A stretch of 64,000 nucleotides of DNA from positions 62,001 through 126,000 of the forward strand of contig NZ_BOQP01000006.1 in assembly GCF_018332715.1 (NCBI RefSeq), in the 5' to 3' direction. The stretch's first letter is position 1. Each line of letters opens with the position of its first letter. Of the stretch, positions 42,190 to 51,336 are shown piece by piece. Source of the stretch: Winogradskya consettensis. GTDB taxonomy: Bacteria > Actinomycetota > Actinomycetes > Mycobacteriales > Micromonosporaceae. The position numbers were made by a program, and so were the translations under genes. Below the pieces are notes generated by a model. That model was not told where the DNA came from. It saw nothing but the letters and a program-made list of their open reading frames with translations, and ran no database searches.

Positions 42190-44811
42190 CTATCCTCGGT
42201 GGGTTTCCAAATAGGCTTCCATGCGCTCGGCCGGAGCCGGGCGGCCGAGTTTGAAGCCCTGGCCGAAGTGGCAGCCGGCCTGGCGGGCGCGGTCGATCTG
42301 CTCGGGGGTCTCGAGGCCTTTGGCGACGATCTGGAGGCCGAGGCGGCGGCCGAGGCTGACCACGACGTCGATGACCGCGGGGGTGGTGGGGTGCGGGAGT
42401 TGCTGGGTGATGAGGGACTGGTCGAGTTTGAGGATGTCGACCGGGAGACGGCGCAGGTGGGCCAGAGAGGCCTGGCCGGCGCCGAAGTCGTCGAGGGCGG
42501 CTCGGACGCCTAGTTTCCGCAGGCCGGAGAGGGCCGCGACGATGGCGGGGACGTCTTCGGCGATCCAGGTTTCCTGGACGTCGATGACGAGGCGTTCGGG
42601 GGCGATGGCGTAGCGGGCGAGGATTTCGGCGACGTGTTCCGGGAAGCGGGCGGTGAGGAGCTCGCGGGGGGCGATGTTGACCGAGAGCCAGAAGTCGGTG
42701 TCGCCGGTTGACCAGCCTGCCAGGTGGCGGCAGGCGGCTTCGAGGACCCATTCGTCGAGTTCGGCGGCGCAGCCCACGGCCCGGGCGATGGGGAGGAGCT
42801 CGGCGGGGAGGATGGTGCCGAGGGTGGGGTGGCGCCAGCGCAGGAGGGCTTCGACGCCGACCGGCTGGTCGTCGGCGAGGTTGAGGACCGGCTGGAAGAC
42901 GAGGTCGAGTTCGCCGCGGTCGGGGGCGCCGAGGAGCTCCCGTTCGAGGTCCATGCGGCGGTGGAGCTGGATCTCGACGTCGGTGTCGTACCACTCGACG
43001 CGGTCCCTGCCGAGCTGGAAGGCGCGGCTGCGGGCCAGGTCGGCGTGCCGGACGACCTCGTCGGAGTCCTTGCCGCCGGAGAGTTCCGCGAGGCCGATGC
43101 TGGTGCGCAGCTCGACGATCACGCCGGGGAGCTGGTAGGGCTCGACCACGGCGGTGACGATGCGGGTGGCCAGGGCGTACGCGAGGACTGCCCCGTCCGT
43201 GGTCAGCACCGCGAACTCGTCGCCGCCGAGCCGCGCCGGGACGTCGTCCGGGCCGAGCAGCGCGCGGATGCGACGGGCGACCTCGATGAGGACGGCGTCC
43301 CCGGTCTCGCGGCCCCGGGTGTCGTTGATCTCGGCGAGGCCGTGCAGATCGATCACGAGCAGGGTGCCCTGCTGGCCCGCGCGGCGACGGAACTCCAGGA
43401 GGTCCCGCATCAGGGCGCGGCGGTTCGCCAGGCCGGTGAGCTGGTCGGTGTAGGAGAGCTTGTGCAGCGTACGTTCCAGATGTCGCCGTTCCCCGACGTC
43501 CCGCACATGGACGACGAGCGCGGCGACCTCCGGCACGGACCGCTGGTCGGCCACGGTGGACTCGGTGTCGCGCCAGACGCCGTGCCCGTCGCAGAGCCGG
43601 GCGTTGAGCAGCGCGGGCGGCCCGTCGCCGTGTTCGCCGGCGAGCAGCGCCTCGATGCCGGCCTGTGCCCCGCGGACGTCCTCGGGATGGATCAGGTCGA
43701 GGAAGGTCCGCCCGATCACCTCGGAGTCCGCGAGCCCGAACAGCCGCGCGGCGGCCGGCGACTGCCAGCGGACGGTCAGCTTGTCGTCGAGCACCAGGGT
43801 GAGGTCGGTGGCACCGGCGACCAGGGAGCGGAAGTGGGCTTCCTTCGTGGCCAGCTGCCCGGTGTAGGACCGGATGTCGCTGACGACCAGCAGCTCCCGC
43901 ATGGTCAGCACGGCGACCATCAGAATGCCGAGGACCACCCCGACGGTGTCGAAGTCCCCCACGAAGATCAGGTGGTAGAGCGCGGCGACCACGCCGACCC
44001 CGGCCGGGACCGCGAGCAACGGATAGCTCGACAGATACTGGTCGGGCTCGCGTGGCGTGATCCGCTCGGGCAGGTGCCGGCGCGAGCCACCCTCGGCGGT
44101 CAGCGTCAGACCGCCCACGATCGCCAGCCCGCACAGCGAGATCCCCCACCCGCCGATGTCGGACAGCACGAAGTTCGCCACGGTGCTGAGCGCGATCAAC
44201 AGCACGATCGCCCCCGCACCACACCGCAACGCCGCCGGCCGGTGGATCCGCGCCCGCAACACGATCACCGTGACCATCGAGATGCCGGAAGCGGCGCACA
44301 GCGTGCAGGCCAGCGCGGCATACGGGGTTTCCCGCATCGTCGTGACGAGGTATGCGGCGAACCCCAGGCTGATACCCAGCCCCAACCCGTCGAACATCCG
44401 CCGCAACCGCACGGCGACGGTCGCGGCGGCACCGGGTAGCAGCATGGTGCCGAGCACGAAGAACGTCGCCACGCCCGCGACGCCCACCGAGACGAACCAG
44501 TCGGCGCCAGGATCGTCGAGCGCCAGCACACCGCAGGTCACGGCCGTCAGCAACGCGGCGACCCCGATCAGCCCCGCACCCCGGCACGCCGCGAAACCCC
44601 GCTCGTCGTGATGGATGGCCAGCGCGGTGCGCCACAGCACCCCGGTCGCGAAGACCGCGGCGATGCCGACACCGGCGGCAAGCGAGACGAGCACGGGCAG
44701 CAACCCGGCCAACCCGGCAACGAGCACACCGGCAGCCACGACGGGGGCGAGCAAAAACGCCACACGGGTGCTGACCCGCGAGGTGGGGCGCGCGAGGGGC
44801 GACACTGCCAC
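42190..44811 (-). CDS. Membrane PAS-GGDEF-EAL protein (cyclic di-GMP turnover)
   Basis: About 873 residues from GTG 44811 (AAGGA upstream); the open frame reaches GTG 45009, giving up to 939. Around nine hydrophobic segments come first, then PAS (HFRSLVAGATDLTLVLDD onward), GGDEF (RLGGDEFAVL) and EAL (VGVEALLRW, VNIAPREL, DDFGAGQASL, DILKLD). The usual AEGVET reads AKGLET, which may impair the phosphodiesterase site. The layout resembles the protein at 20651-23023 with a PAS domain added. It lies convergent to the frameshifted gene. Confidence 0.9.
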   Translation of the reverse strand: MAVSPLARPTSRVSTRVAFLLAPVVAAGVLVAGLAGLLPVLVSLAAGVGIAAVFATGVLWRTALAIHHDERGFAACRGAGLIGVAALLTAVTCGVLALDDPGADWFVSVGVAGVATFFVLGTMLLPGAAATVAVRLRRMFDGLGLGISLGFAAYLVTTMRETPYAALACTLCAASGISMVTVIVLRARIHRPAALRCGAGAIVLLIALSTVANFVLSDIGGWGISLCGLAIVGGLTLTAEGGSRRHLPERITPREPDQYLSSYPLLAVPAGVGVVAALYHLIFVGDFDTVGVVLGILMVAVLTMRELLVVSDIRSYTGQLATKEAHFRSLVAGATDLTLVLDDKLTVRWQSPAAARLFGLADSEVIGRTFLDLIHPEDVRGAQAGIEALLAGEHGDGPPALLNARLCDGHGVWRDTESTVADQRSVPEVAALVVHVRDVGERRHLERTLHKLSYTDQLTGLANRRALMRDLLEFRRRAGQQGTLLVIDLHGLAEINDTRGRETGDAVLIEVARRIRALLGPDDVPARLGGDEFAVLTTDGAVLAYALATRIVTAVVEPYQLPGVIVELRTSIGLAELSGGKDSDEVVRHADLARSRAFQLGRDRVEWYDTDVEIQLHRRMDLERELLGAPDRGELDLVFQPVLNLADDQPVGVEALLRWRHPTLGTILPAELLPIARAVGCAAELDEWVLEAACRHLAGWSTGDTDFWLSVNIAPRELLTARFPEHVAEILARYAIAPERLVIDVQETWIAEDVPAIVAALSGLRKLGVRAALDDFGAGQASLAHLRRLPVDILKLDQSLITQQLPHPTTPAVIDVVVSLGRRLGLQIVAKGLETPEQIDRARQAGCHFGQGFKLGRPAPAERMEAYLETHRG

Positions 44812-45020
44812 GGTGGTCGGGATCCTTGAAAGCTCGAGGGGCTTGCGGGCGCTGAGGGGAGGCTCCCACTGCGGGTAACGACCATCCCCCGGACAGGTTA
44901 CGTGCGGCCCGACCCCCTTCGCACTCGCGGAACGTCTGTTATGGACAAGCCGATCATCCTGCTTTTCTCGGTACGCACTCCGCGCGGCCCGCCTGACCAG
45001 GCGTTGCACCCGCCAGCCCC

Positions 45021-45071
45021 CCGCCCTCAGCCCGCAGCCCCCGCCCTCAGCCCGCAGTCCTCAGCCCGCAG
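45021..45071. repeat. Tandem repeat of a 20-base unit
   Basis: CCGCCCTCAGCCCGCAGCCC (45021-45040) is repeated with one change at 45041-45060, and the core CTCAGCCCGCAG recurs at 45060-45071. It lies just past the MoaD-like stop, between two minus-strand genes. Confidence 0.8.
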
Positions 45072-45081
45072 CGCTCAGACC

Positions 45082-45357
45082 TCAGCCGCCGGCGACCGAG
45101 GGCAGCACCTGGATCTCGGCCGCGGCGGGCACCGGGGTGTCCAGCCCACCCGACCGCCGGCAGTCCTCACCGTCCACATAGACGTTCACATACCGCCGGA
45201 GCACCCCGGTCTCGTCACGCAACCGGCGCTCGAGCCGCGGCCATCGCTGCCCGATCTCGTCCAGCACCGCCCGCAGCGACCCGTCGGCCTCGACGTTCAG
45301 CCGCCCCTCACCCCCGGCCTCGGCCCGCAGCGCGCCCGGAACCAGCACGACCGGCAT
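45082..45357 (-). CDS. MoaD/ThiS family ubiquitin-like protein
   Basis: Encodes 91 residues starting MPVVLVPGALRAEAGGEGRL and ending QVLPSVAGG. The beta-grasp pattern and the C-terminal Gly-Gly are those of MoaD/ThiS sulfur carriers, which are thiocarboxylated at the last glycine by an E1-like enzyme. No molybdopterin or thiamine genes are adjacent. It is coupled to the beta-propeller gene by a TGATG overlap, so its sulfur-carrier role may serve that partner or another pathway. Confidence 0.88.
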   Translation of the reverse strand: MPVVLVPGALRAEAGGEGRLNVEADGSLRAVLDEIGQRWPRLERRLRDETGVLRRYVNVYVDGEDCRRSGGLDTPVPAAAEIQVLPSVAGG

Positions 45358-46445
45358 CAGTGACCCACCCCTCCCGACGTCACCGCGCGCACGCAGAGCA
45401 CATCCGGCAGGTGGGCGGCCACGGTGGACCAGGTCTCCCCCTCGTCGCGGCTCGCGTAGACGTCGCCGGCGCGGCTGCCGAAGTAGACCCCGGCCGTCGT
45501 CGCGTTGTCGGTGCACATGGCGTCGCGCAGGACCACCGGGTAATACGGGTCGTCGGGAAGGCCTTGGTGCTGGGCTTGCCAGGTATCGCCGGCGTCGGTG
45601 GAGCGGAAGACCTGGCAGCGCAGGTCCACCGGCTCGCGCCGGCCATCGCTGACCAGGGGGAAGCTCCAGATCGTGCCGCCGCGGGCCGGGTGGGTGACCA
45701 TGGTGAAGCCGAAGTCGGCGGGCAGCGTGGCCGCGATGGACTGCCACGAGTCGCCGCCGTCCGTGGTGCGGTAGACGCCGTGGTGGTTCTGGGCGTAGTA
45801 GCTGTCCGGATCGGCGGCGTCCCGGGCGACCTTGTGCACGCACTGGCCGAACTCGGGCCACGGGTCGGGCAGGAAGTAGGCCTTGATACCCCGGTTGGCG
45901 GGTGCCCAGGTCTCGCCGCCGTCCGAGGTGCGGTAGACACCGCCCGTGGACATCGCGACCAGGACCTTCCGGCTGTCGTGGGGGTGCGGGAGGATCGTGT
46001 GGATCGCCTGGCCACCGAAGCCGGCTCCCCAGTCGGGGCGGTGCGGGTGGTCCCACAGGCCGCGGACCAGCTCATAGGTGAGCCCGCCGTCCGTGGAGCG
46101 CCACAGCGCCGAGGGCTGGGTGCCCGCCCACACGACGGGCCCGGCCGGGGTGATCTGCCACACGCGCTCGACTGCCGCCCCCGTGTCACCGGGGAAGGCC
46201 AGCGGCGCGTGGTCGGGCTCCTGCCAGGTCGCGCCGTAGTCGTCGCTGACGGTCACCGTCGGGCCGAAGTGGGAGCTGTCGATGCCGGCCAGGAGGCGCG
46301 GCACGGGTCTGCTGGTGTCGAAGGCCACGGCGTAGACAGCCGTGCCCGGGAAATGCGCGGAGCTGAGTCGCCAGCTCCGCCGGTCGTCGTCGCTGGAGGC
46401 CAGGAAGAGGCCCTTGCTGGTGCCGATGGCGAGCGTCGCGGTCAT
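45357..46445 (-). CDS. BNR/sialidase-like beta-propeller protein
   Basis: Encodes 362 residues from ATG 46445; a TTG at 46475 would add ten. At least five Asp-box (S/T-x-D-x-G-x-T/S-W) repeats are visible: SDDYGATW, STDGGLTY, TSDGGETW, TTDGGDSW, STDAGDTW and SRDEGETW. There is no signal peptide. The fold is that of sialidases and Ycf48/sortilin propellers, but catalytic Arg residues of sialidases are not obvious. It heads a pair with a MoaD-like gene, TGATG overlap. Confidence 0.87.
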   Translation of the reverse strand: MTATLAIGTSKGLFLASSDDDRRSWRLSSAHFPGTAVYAVAFDTSRPVPRLLAGIDSSHFGPTVTVSDDYGATWQEPDHAPLAFPGDTGAAVERVWQITPAGPVVWAGTQPSALWRSTDGGLTYELVRGLWDHPHRPDWGAGFGGQAIHTILPHPHDSRKVLVAMSTGGVYRTSDGGETWAPANRGIKAYFLPDPWPEFGQCVHKVARDAADPDSYYAQNHHGVYRTTDGGDSWQSIAATLPADFGFTMVTHPARGGTIWSFPLVSDGRREPVDLRCQVFRSTDAGDTWQAQHQGLPDDPYYPVVLRDAMCTDNATTAGVYFGSRAGDVYASRDEGETWSTVAAHLPDVLCVRAVTSGGVGH

Positions 46446-46510
46446 GGCTGGGAGTATCCGCCCGGGGTCCGACAAAAATCCGGCTGATACCCGATGGGAG
46501 GATGGGGAAC

Positions 46511-46918
46511 GTGAGCAGCAAGAAGCCCGTTTTCCGCGTACGCCGATCTGGCGCCCTGGTCCTCGCCGCCTTCATCGCGTTCGTCAGCGCCGTGCCGTTC
46601 GCCGGGGGCAAGTGGGTGCTGGCGCCGTTGCTGCTGATCCCGCTCTTCGTGCTGATCTGGGCGTTCCGGGCCGGCACCGATGTCACCACCGAGGGGTTGC
46701 GGGTGCGGGCGCTCTTCGGCAGCACCGAGGTGCCCTGGTCCCGCGTCGCCGAGCTCGGGCCCGACCGGCGCGGCCGGATCTCGGCGCTGCTCACCGACGG
46801 TAAGGTCCTGGCGCTGACCGGGGTCACCGAAGGTAACCTCCCCGAGGTCCTGGCCGCGGGTGGTCAGGAACTGAACACCGGGAGCCAGGAAGTCAGTAGC
46901 CCCCCGACACCTGATTGA
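46511..46918 (+). CDS. Small membrane protein with bacterial PH-like domain
   Basis: Encodes 135 residues from GTG 46511, for which GGGAGG is at suitable distance; ATG 46502 abuts that site and is less likely. Two hydrophobic segments (residues about 14-50) are followed by a domain GTDVTTEGLRVRALFGSTEVPWSRVAEL, typical of bPH_6-type proteins. Role unknown. It is divergent from the propeller gene and overlaps the convergent dehydrogenase by 26 bases. Confidence 0.82.
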   Translation: MSSKKPVFRVRRSGALVLAAFIAFVSAVPFAGGKWVLAPLLLIPLFVLIWAFRAGTDVTTEGLRVRALFGSTEVPWSRVAELGPDRRGRISALLTDGKVLALTGVTEGNLPEVLAAGGQELNTGSQEVSSPPTPD

Positions 46919-47819
46919 TCAGCGGCTCCCCCGCAGCGAAGCGGCGCACCTGATCGCCGGCCAGCGCATACGCCCTCGGCAGCAACCCGACCACCGAGCC
47001 GCCGGTGTGTGGCGTGATGAAGACGTTCGGCAGCTTCCAGAGCGGGTGCCCCTCGGGCAGCGGCTCCGGGTCGGTCACGTCGAGCGCGGCGGAGATGCGG
47101 CCCGTGGCGACCTCGGTGAGCAGCGCCGCGGTGTCGGCGACCGGGCCCCGGGCGGCGTTGATCAGCAGCGCCCCGTCGGGCATCGCGGCCAGGAACGCGG
47201 CGTCGACCAAGCCCCGCGTCTGCTCGGTCAGCGGCACCAGGAGCACCACGATCTCGGCGTCCGGGAGCAGGGTGGGCAGCTCGTCGACGCTGTGCACACC
47301 CTCGGCGGGCCGCGCTGTCCGGGCGACGCGGGTGATCGTCACGCCGAACGGCGCCAGGTGCTCCTCGACGGCCAGGCCGATGGACCCCGCGCCGACGATC
47401 AGGACCCGTTTGCCGGTCAGTTCGCGCGTGGGGGTGAAGGAGCTGAATGACCACTCCTCGCGCTGCTGTGCGCGTACAAAATCAGGGAATTGACGCAGCG
47501 CAGCGATCGCCGCACCAACCACCCACTCAGCGACGGGTTTGTCATGCACGCCTCGGGCATCGCACAGAGTCACCCCCGGGGGCACCTGCCCGACCCAGGC
47601 GTCCGCACCCGCGGACAGCAACTGGACGACCTTGAGCGCGCCGAGTTTGGGCAGCTGATCGGCCGCCCGTGCCGTCGAGAGGAAGGGCGGCACCCAGAAG
47701 TCGACCTCCCCGGGATCGGACGGCCAGGTGCCGGCGTCCTCGCAGACCTCGACCTCGACGCCGGCGGGCAGCTCGCCGAGCAGCCCGCGGCCCTTCTCAT
47801 GTGCGATCCACACCTTCAC
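46893..47819 (-). CDS. D-2-hydroxyacid dehydrogenase family protein
   Basis: Encodes 308 residues from GTG 47819. The NAD(P) site is VLIVGAGSIGLAVEEHL; NAARGPVADTAAL holds the active-site Arg and TPHTGG the catalytic His, with LDVTDPEPLPEGHPLW between. It groups with hydroxypyruvate/glyoxylate reductase-like enzymes. Substrate undetermined. It is divergent from the sugar dehydrogenase lipoprotein. Confidence 0.9.
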   Translation of the reverse strand: MKVWIAHEKGRGLLGELPAGVEVEVCEDAGTWPSDPGEVDFWVPPFLSTARAADQLPKLGALKVVQLLSAGADAWVGQVPPGVTLCDARGVHDKPVAEWVVGAAIAALRQFPDFVRAQQREEWSFSSFTPTRELTGKRVLIVGAGSIGLAVEEHLAPFGVTITRVARTARPAEGVHSVDELPTLLPDAEIVVLLVPLTEQTRGLVDAAFLAAMPDGALLINAARGPVADTAALLTEVATGRISAALDVTDPEPLPEGHPLWKLPNVFITPHTGGSVVGLLPRAYALAGDQVRRFAAGEPLINQVSGGY

Positions 47820-47891
47820 GCCCTACAAACTAGTCCGGCCAGGGCTTCCCAGCGGGCGCGGCTACCCTGGTCTGGTGAACGAGGAGGTCGT

Positions 47892-49073
47892 GTGATCGTG
47901 CGCAGTCGCCGCGCCCGCACGTGTGCCGTTGCTCTCGGCTCCGTGCTGTTCCTGACCACCGCGTGCAGCTTCGGCCCGCCGGACCCCGATGTGGCGGGCG
48001 AGCCACCCAATCTGCCGAAGCCTTCCGCCGCCGCCACCGCTTCCGCCTCGGCCGACGAGCAGCAGGAGGTGGCGGTCACCGTGCTGGCCAAGCGTCTCGA
48101 GGTGCCGTGGGGCATGGCCTTCCTGCCCGACGGCTCGGCGCTGGTCACCGAGCGCGACACGGCCCGCATCCTGCAGGTGGGGCCGGAGACCGACGGCGAC
48201 ACCCTCAAAGTGACGGAAGTGCAGCGACTCTCCGAGGTCACCGCGGGTGGCGACGGCGGCCTGCTGGGCATCGCGGTCTCCCCGAAGTACGCGACCGACA
48301 AGACCGTCTTCGTCTACTACTCGACGACGAAGGACAACCGGGTCGCGAAACTGACGCTCAAGGGCAAGCCGCAGCCGATCCTGACCGGCATCCCGCACGC
48401 GACGGACGTCAACGGCGGTCAGCTCGCGTTCGGGCCGGACGGGTTCCTCTACGTGACGACGGGCGACGCTACCAACGGTGTGCAGGCGCAGGACCCGAAA
48501 AGCCTCGGCGGCAAGATTCTCCGGATCACCGCGGACGGCAAGCCGGCTCCGGGCAACCCGGCTCAGGGCAACCCGGCGAAGGCATCGCCGGTGTGGTCGT
48601 CGGGGCACCGTGACGTGCAGGGACTCGCCTGGGACTCCGGCAAGCGCCTCTATGCGAGCGAGTCCGACCAGAGCAGGACCAGCGAGCTCAACGTCATCGT
48701 CAAGGGCAAGAATTACGGCTGGGCCGCCGTCGAGGGCGCCGGCACCGACGCCAAATACACCAATCCGCTGGTCAGCTGGCCGAACGCCGAGTCCAACTGC
48801 TCCGGCGTGGCCGTCATGGAACGCATTATCGCGACCGCCTGCCGGGACGGCCAGCAGCTCTGGATGCTCAACGTGACCGGCAACGGCACGCTGATCGGGC
48901 AGCCGCAGGCGCTGCTCAAGGGCGAGTTCGGCCGGTTGCGCGCGCTGGCCGCCGCCCCGGACGGCTCACTCTGGGTCGCCACCTCCAACCAGGAGGAAGG
49001 CGCCACCCCGGATCCCGAGGACGACCGGATTCTGCGCCTGGTTCTCTCCGGCGGAGGAGCCGGGCGGAGCTAG
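47892..49073 (+). CDS. PQQ-type sugar (aldose/sorbosone) dehydrogenase, lipoprotein
   Basis: Encodes 393 residues from GTG 47892 (GGAGG upstream; GTG 47898 is an alternative). An N-terminal signal ends in a lipobox-like LTTAC at residues 22-26. The propeller domain shows LEVPWGMAFLPDGSALVTERD, GGDGGLLGIAVSP, NGGQLAFGPDGFLYVTTGDA, GHRDVQGLAWD and ELNVIVKGKNYGW, all features of the GSDH/Asd family. It would oxidise sugars at the cell surface with PQQ. No PQQ biosynthesis genes are here. Confidence 0.92.
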   Translation: MIVRSRRARTCAVALGSVLFLTTACSFGPPDPDVAGEPPNLPKPSAAATASASADEQQEVAVTVLAKRLEVPWGMAFLPDGSALVTERDTARILQVGPETDGDTLKVTEVQRLSEVTAGGDGGLLGIAVSPKYATDKTVFVYYSTTKDNRVAKLTLKGKPQPILTGIPHATDVNGGQLAFGPDGFLYVTTGDATNGVQAQDPKSLGGKILRITADGKPAPGNPAQGNPAKASPVWSSGHRDVQGLAWDSGKRLYASESDQSRTSELNVIVKGKNYGWAAVEGAGTDAKYTNPLVSWPNAESNCSGVAVMERIIATACRDGQQLWMLNVTGNGTLIGQPQALLKGEFGRLRALAAAPDGSLWVATSNQEEGATPDPEDDRILRLVLSGGGAGRS

Positions 49074-49119
49074 GGCCTGGTTTGCCGACTTACACGCGGG
49101 GGCAGGTGAGCCGTTGACC

Positions 49120-50691
49120 ATGAATATGACAATCACGCGAGCGAATGCAGTGGCAAACCGGGTCTGGCGACACGTCTGGACCCGACGTCTCGGGCGATGG
49201 GCCGCGGTCCTGCTGGTCGGCCTGACCGGCGTGGTCGTGGGCGTGATGCTGCTCGCCCACACCCAGATCGGGGTGGGCCCGTTCCGCGCCGACATGTCGA
49301 TCACCCCGTCGATCCAGGGCGGCACGGAGATCGACATCCCGCCGCTGGGCTCGCTGCACCTGGACAGCCACGACGGCCCCATCCACCTCAAGGTGGACCT
49401 CGGCTCGCTCGACCAGGAACGCACCGCGGCGCTTATCGACGACCCGACCGCGATCAGCGCGGCCGGTCAGTCCGCGGTCGACGACGTGACCAAGGGCGTC
49501 ATGCAGCTGGGCCTGCGCGCGCTCGGTGCGGCGATCGTCTGCTCGCTGATCCTCTCCGCGCTGATCTTCCGCAACATCCGCAAGGTCGCCGCCGCCGGCG
49601 TGCTCGCGCTGGTCGTCACGGGCGGCAGCCTCGGCCTGGCGGCCGGCACCGTCCGCCCCGACTCGATCAGCGAACCCCGCTACGAGGGCCTGCTGGTCAA
49701 CGCGCCCGCCGTGGTCGGTGACGCCCGCAAGATCGCGGACAACTACGGCAGGTACGCCGACCAGCTCGCCGAGCTCGTCAGCAATGTGAGCCGCATCTAC
49801 ACCACGGTGTCGACGCTGCCCGTACAGCCGGCCGGCAACACCACCCGCATCCTGCACATCTCCGACCTGCACCTGAACCCGGCGTCCTGGAGCGTCATCA
49901 AGACGGTGGTCAAGCAGTGGGACATCGACGCGATCATCGACACGGGCGACATCGTCGACTGGGGCAGCAGCGCGGAAACCACCTATGTGAACAACATCGC
50001 CACGGTCGGCGTCCCGTACATCTATGTCCGAGGCAACCACGACTCGTCGGCCATCCAGGCAGCGGTCGCCCGCCAGAAGAACGCCAAGGTTCTGGACAAC
50101 ACGATCATCACGATCAACGGCCTGACCATCGCGGGCATCGGTGACCCTGAATTCACTCCCGACAAGAGCGAAACCGAGGCGCCGGCCAACTCCGACGACC
50201 TGGCTACGAATCCCCTGCTCGCCGCCGGTGACCAGCTCGCGGACACCATCCGGGCCGCCAAGACCCGCGTCGGTGTGGCCCTGGTCCACGACCCGGCGAT
50301 GGCACCCCCGCTGTCCGGAACGGTCCCGCTGGTCCTGGCCGGTCACACCCACAAACGCGAGGTGAGCGTCCTCGGGGCGCCCACGGCCGACCCGTCCGCG
50401 TCTCCGGCCGCGTCACCCGCTCCGGCCACCGCCCCGATCGAGACCCGGCTGCTGGTGGAGGGCTCGACGGGCGGCGCCGGCCTGCGCGGCCTGGAGAAGG
50501 AGGAGCCGACCCCGCTGCAGATGTCGGTCCTCTACTTCGACGAGAACCAGTCCCTCAAGGCCTACGACGACATCCAGCTCGGCGGCACCGGCCAATCCAA
50601 CGTCACGGTCCAGCGCAACGTCGTCGGCGCGGAAGATCCCCGCCCGACCACCAACCCCTCAGTGGTCAACGGCGTCACTCCCAGCCGCTGA
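49120..50691 (+). CDS. Membrane metallophosphoesterase
   Basis: Encodes 523 residues from ATG 49120 (AGGTGAG nine bases upstream; TTG 49114 and ATG 49126 are possible). Hydrophobic segments lie near residues 25-47, 130-150 and 158-178. The phosphoesterase domain has all five motifs: HISDLHL, DTGDIVD, RGNHDSS, VALVHDP and GHTHKRE. Two metals would be bound by these Asp, Asn and His residues, and the domain is likely outside. Substrate unknown. Its 3' end overlaps the next gene on the other strand by 33 bases. Confidence 0.92.
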   Translation: MNMTITRANAVANRVWRHVWTRRLGRWAAVLLVGLTGVVVGVMLLAHTQIGVGPFRADMSITPSIQGGTEIDIPPLGSLHLDSHDGPIHLKVDLGSLDQERTAALIDDPTAISAAGQSAVDDVTKGVMQLGLRALGAAIVCSLILSALIFRNIRKVAAAGVLALVVTGGSLGLAAGTVRPDSISEPRYEGLLVNAPAVVGDARKIADNYGRYADQLAELVSNVSRIYTTVSTLPVQPAGNTTRILHISDLHLNPASWSVIKTVVKQWDIDAIIDTGDIVDWGSSAETTYVNNIATVGVPYIYVRGNHDSSAIQAAVARQKNAKVLDNTIITINGLTIAGIGDPEFTPDKSETEAPANSDDLATNPLLAAGDQLADTIRAAKTRVGVALVHDPAMAPPLSGTVPLVLAGHTHKREVSVLGAPTADPSASPAASPAPATAPIETRLLVEGSTGGAGLRGLEKEEPTPLQMSVLYFDENQSLKAYDDIQLGGTGQSNVTVQRNVVGAEDPRPTTNPSVVNGVTPSR

Positions 50692-51249
50692 TCTTTCATC
50701 CCCGGGAACCCAGTAGGCCGGCACGCTCAACGCCCCGATCACAGCGAGCAGGATCAGCAACAAGGGCCAAAAGGCGTCCCGCGCCTGGGCCAGCTCTTCC
50801 GGTAGCCGCGGATCGACCAGCCCGGCCGGATCCCGCACGACGACCACGGCCTCAACCTCGCTCCTGCGCTCGGGCCAGCTGGTGAGCCGCCCCGGGATCA
50901 ACTCGCCCCCGGACCGGAGCGTGTAGGTGTCGCCGGTCCTGCTCTCATGCTTCACGGCCGAGGTGGCAACCACCTCCTCACCCCGCGCACTCAGCACCGC
51001 GGCCCACGCCCCCGTGGTGACCTGCCCCATCAGGAGCGCACTCAGCGCCCAGACCGCATACAGCCATCCGAACCGAACCCGGTAACGCGCCCCCGCCGCA
51101 GCCGCATAGAGCGCCACCAGCACCAGACACCAGAGCAATGCCCCCAGCGCAGCCGCCAGATCGGGCCGGATCCAGGCACCCGCCGCCAAGGCCGCCAAGG
51201 CCGCCAAGGCCGAGCAGCAGAGCAAAACACCCTGCCACCCGCCCGACAA
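50659..51249 (-). CDS. Membrane protein of unknown function
   Basis: Encodes 196 residues from a TTG with GGGG in front. Three hydrophobic segments lie in residues 8-80 and another at about 160-180. The middle part, about 90-155, is soluble and reads HESRTGDTYTLRSGGELIPG, VEAVVVVRDPAGLVDPRLP. I recognise no family. The LAALAALAA stretch at the start comes from a 9-base repeat. Confidence 0.6.
   Translation of the reverse strand: MSGGWQGVLLCCSALAALAALAAGAWIRPDLAAALGALLWCLVLVALYAAAAGARYRVRFGWLYAVWALSALLMGQVTTGAWAAVLSARGEEVVATSAVKHESRTGDTYTLRSGGELIPGRLTSWPERRSEVEAVVVVRDPAGLVDPRLPEELAQARDAFWPLLLILLAVIGALSVPAYWVPGDERSAAGSDAVDH
51183..51210. repeat. 9-base tandem repeat in the membrane protein gene
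   Basis: Three copies of GCCGCCAAG in a row, encoding the repeated Leu-Ala-Ala of the first membrane segment on the minus strand. Confidence 0.8.
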
Positions 51250-51336
51250 TCACCCCGGCCCGCCGCACGCCCTCCAAGGTAGACAGCCGGCGCTCCTACC
51301 CACGGCCTGGCCGCCATCGCATGACTGGCCGATGCC

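Noticed and set aside
42724..44439. 571-codon plus-strand frame opposite the second GGDEF-EAL gene
   Set aside because: Shadow of the GGDEF-EAL coding sequence.
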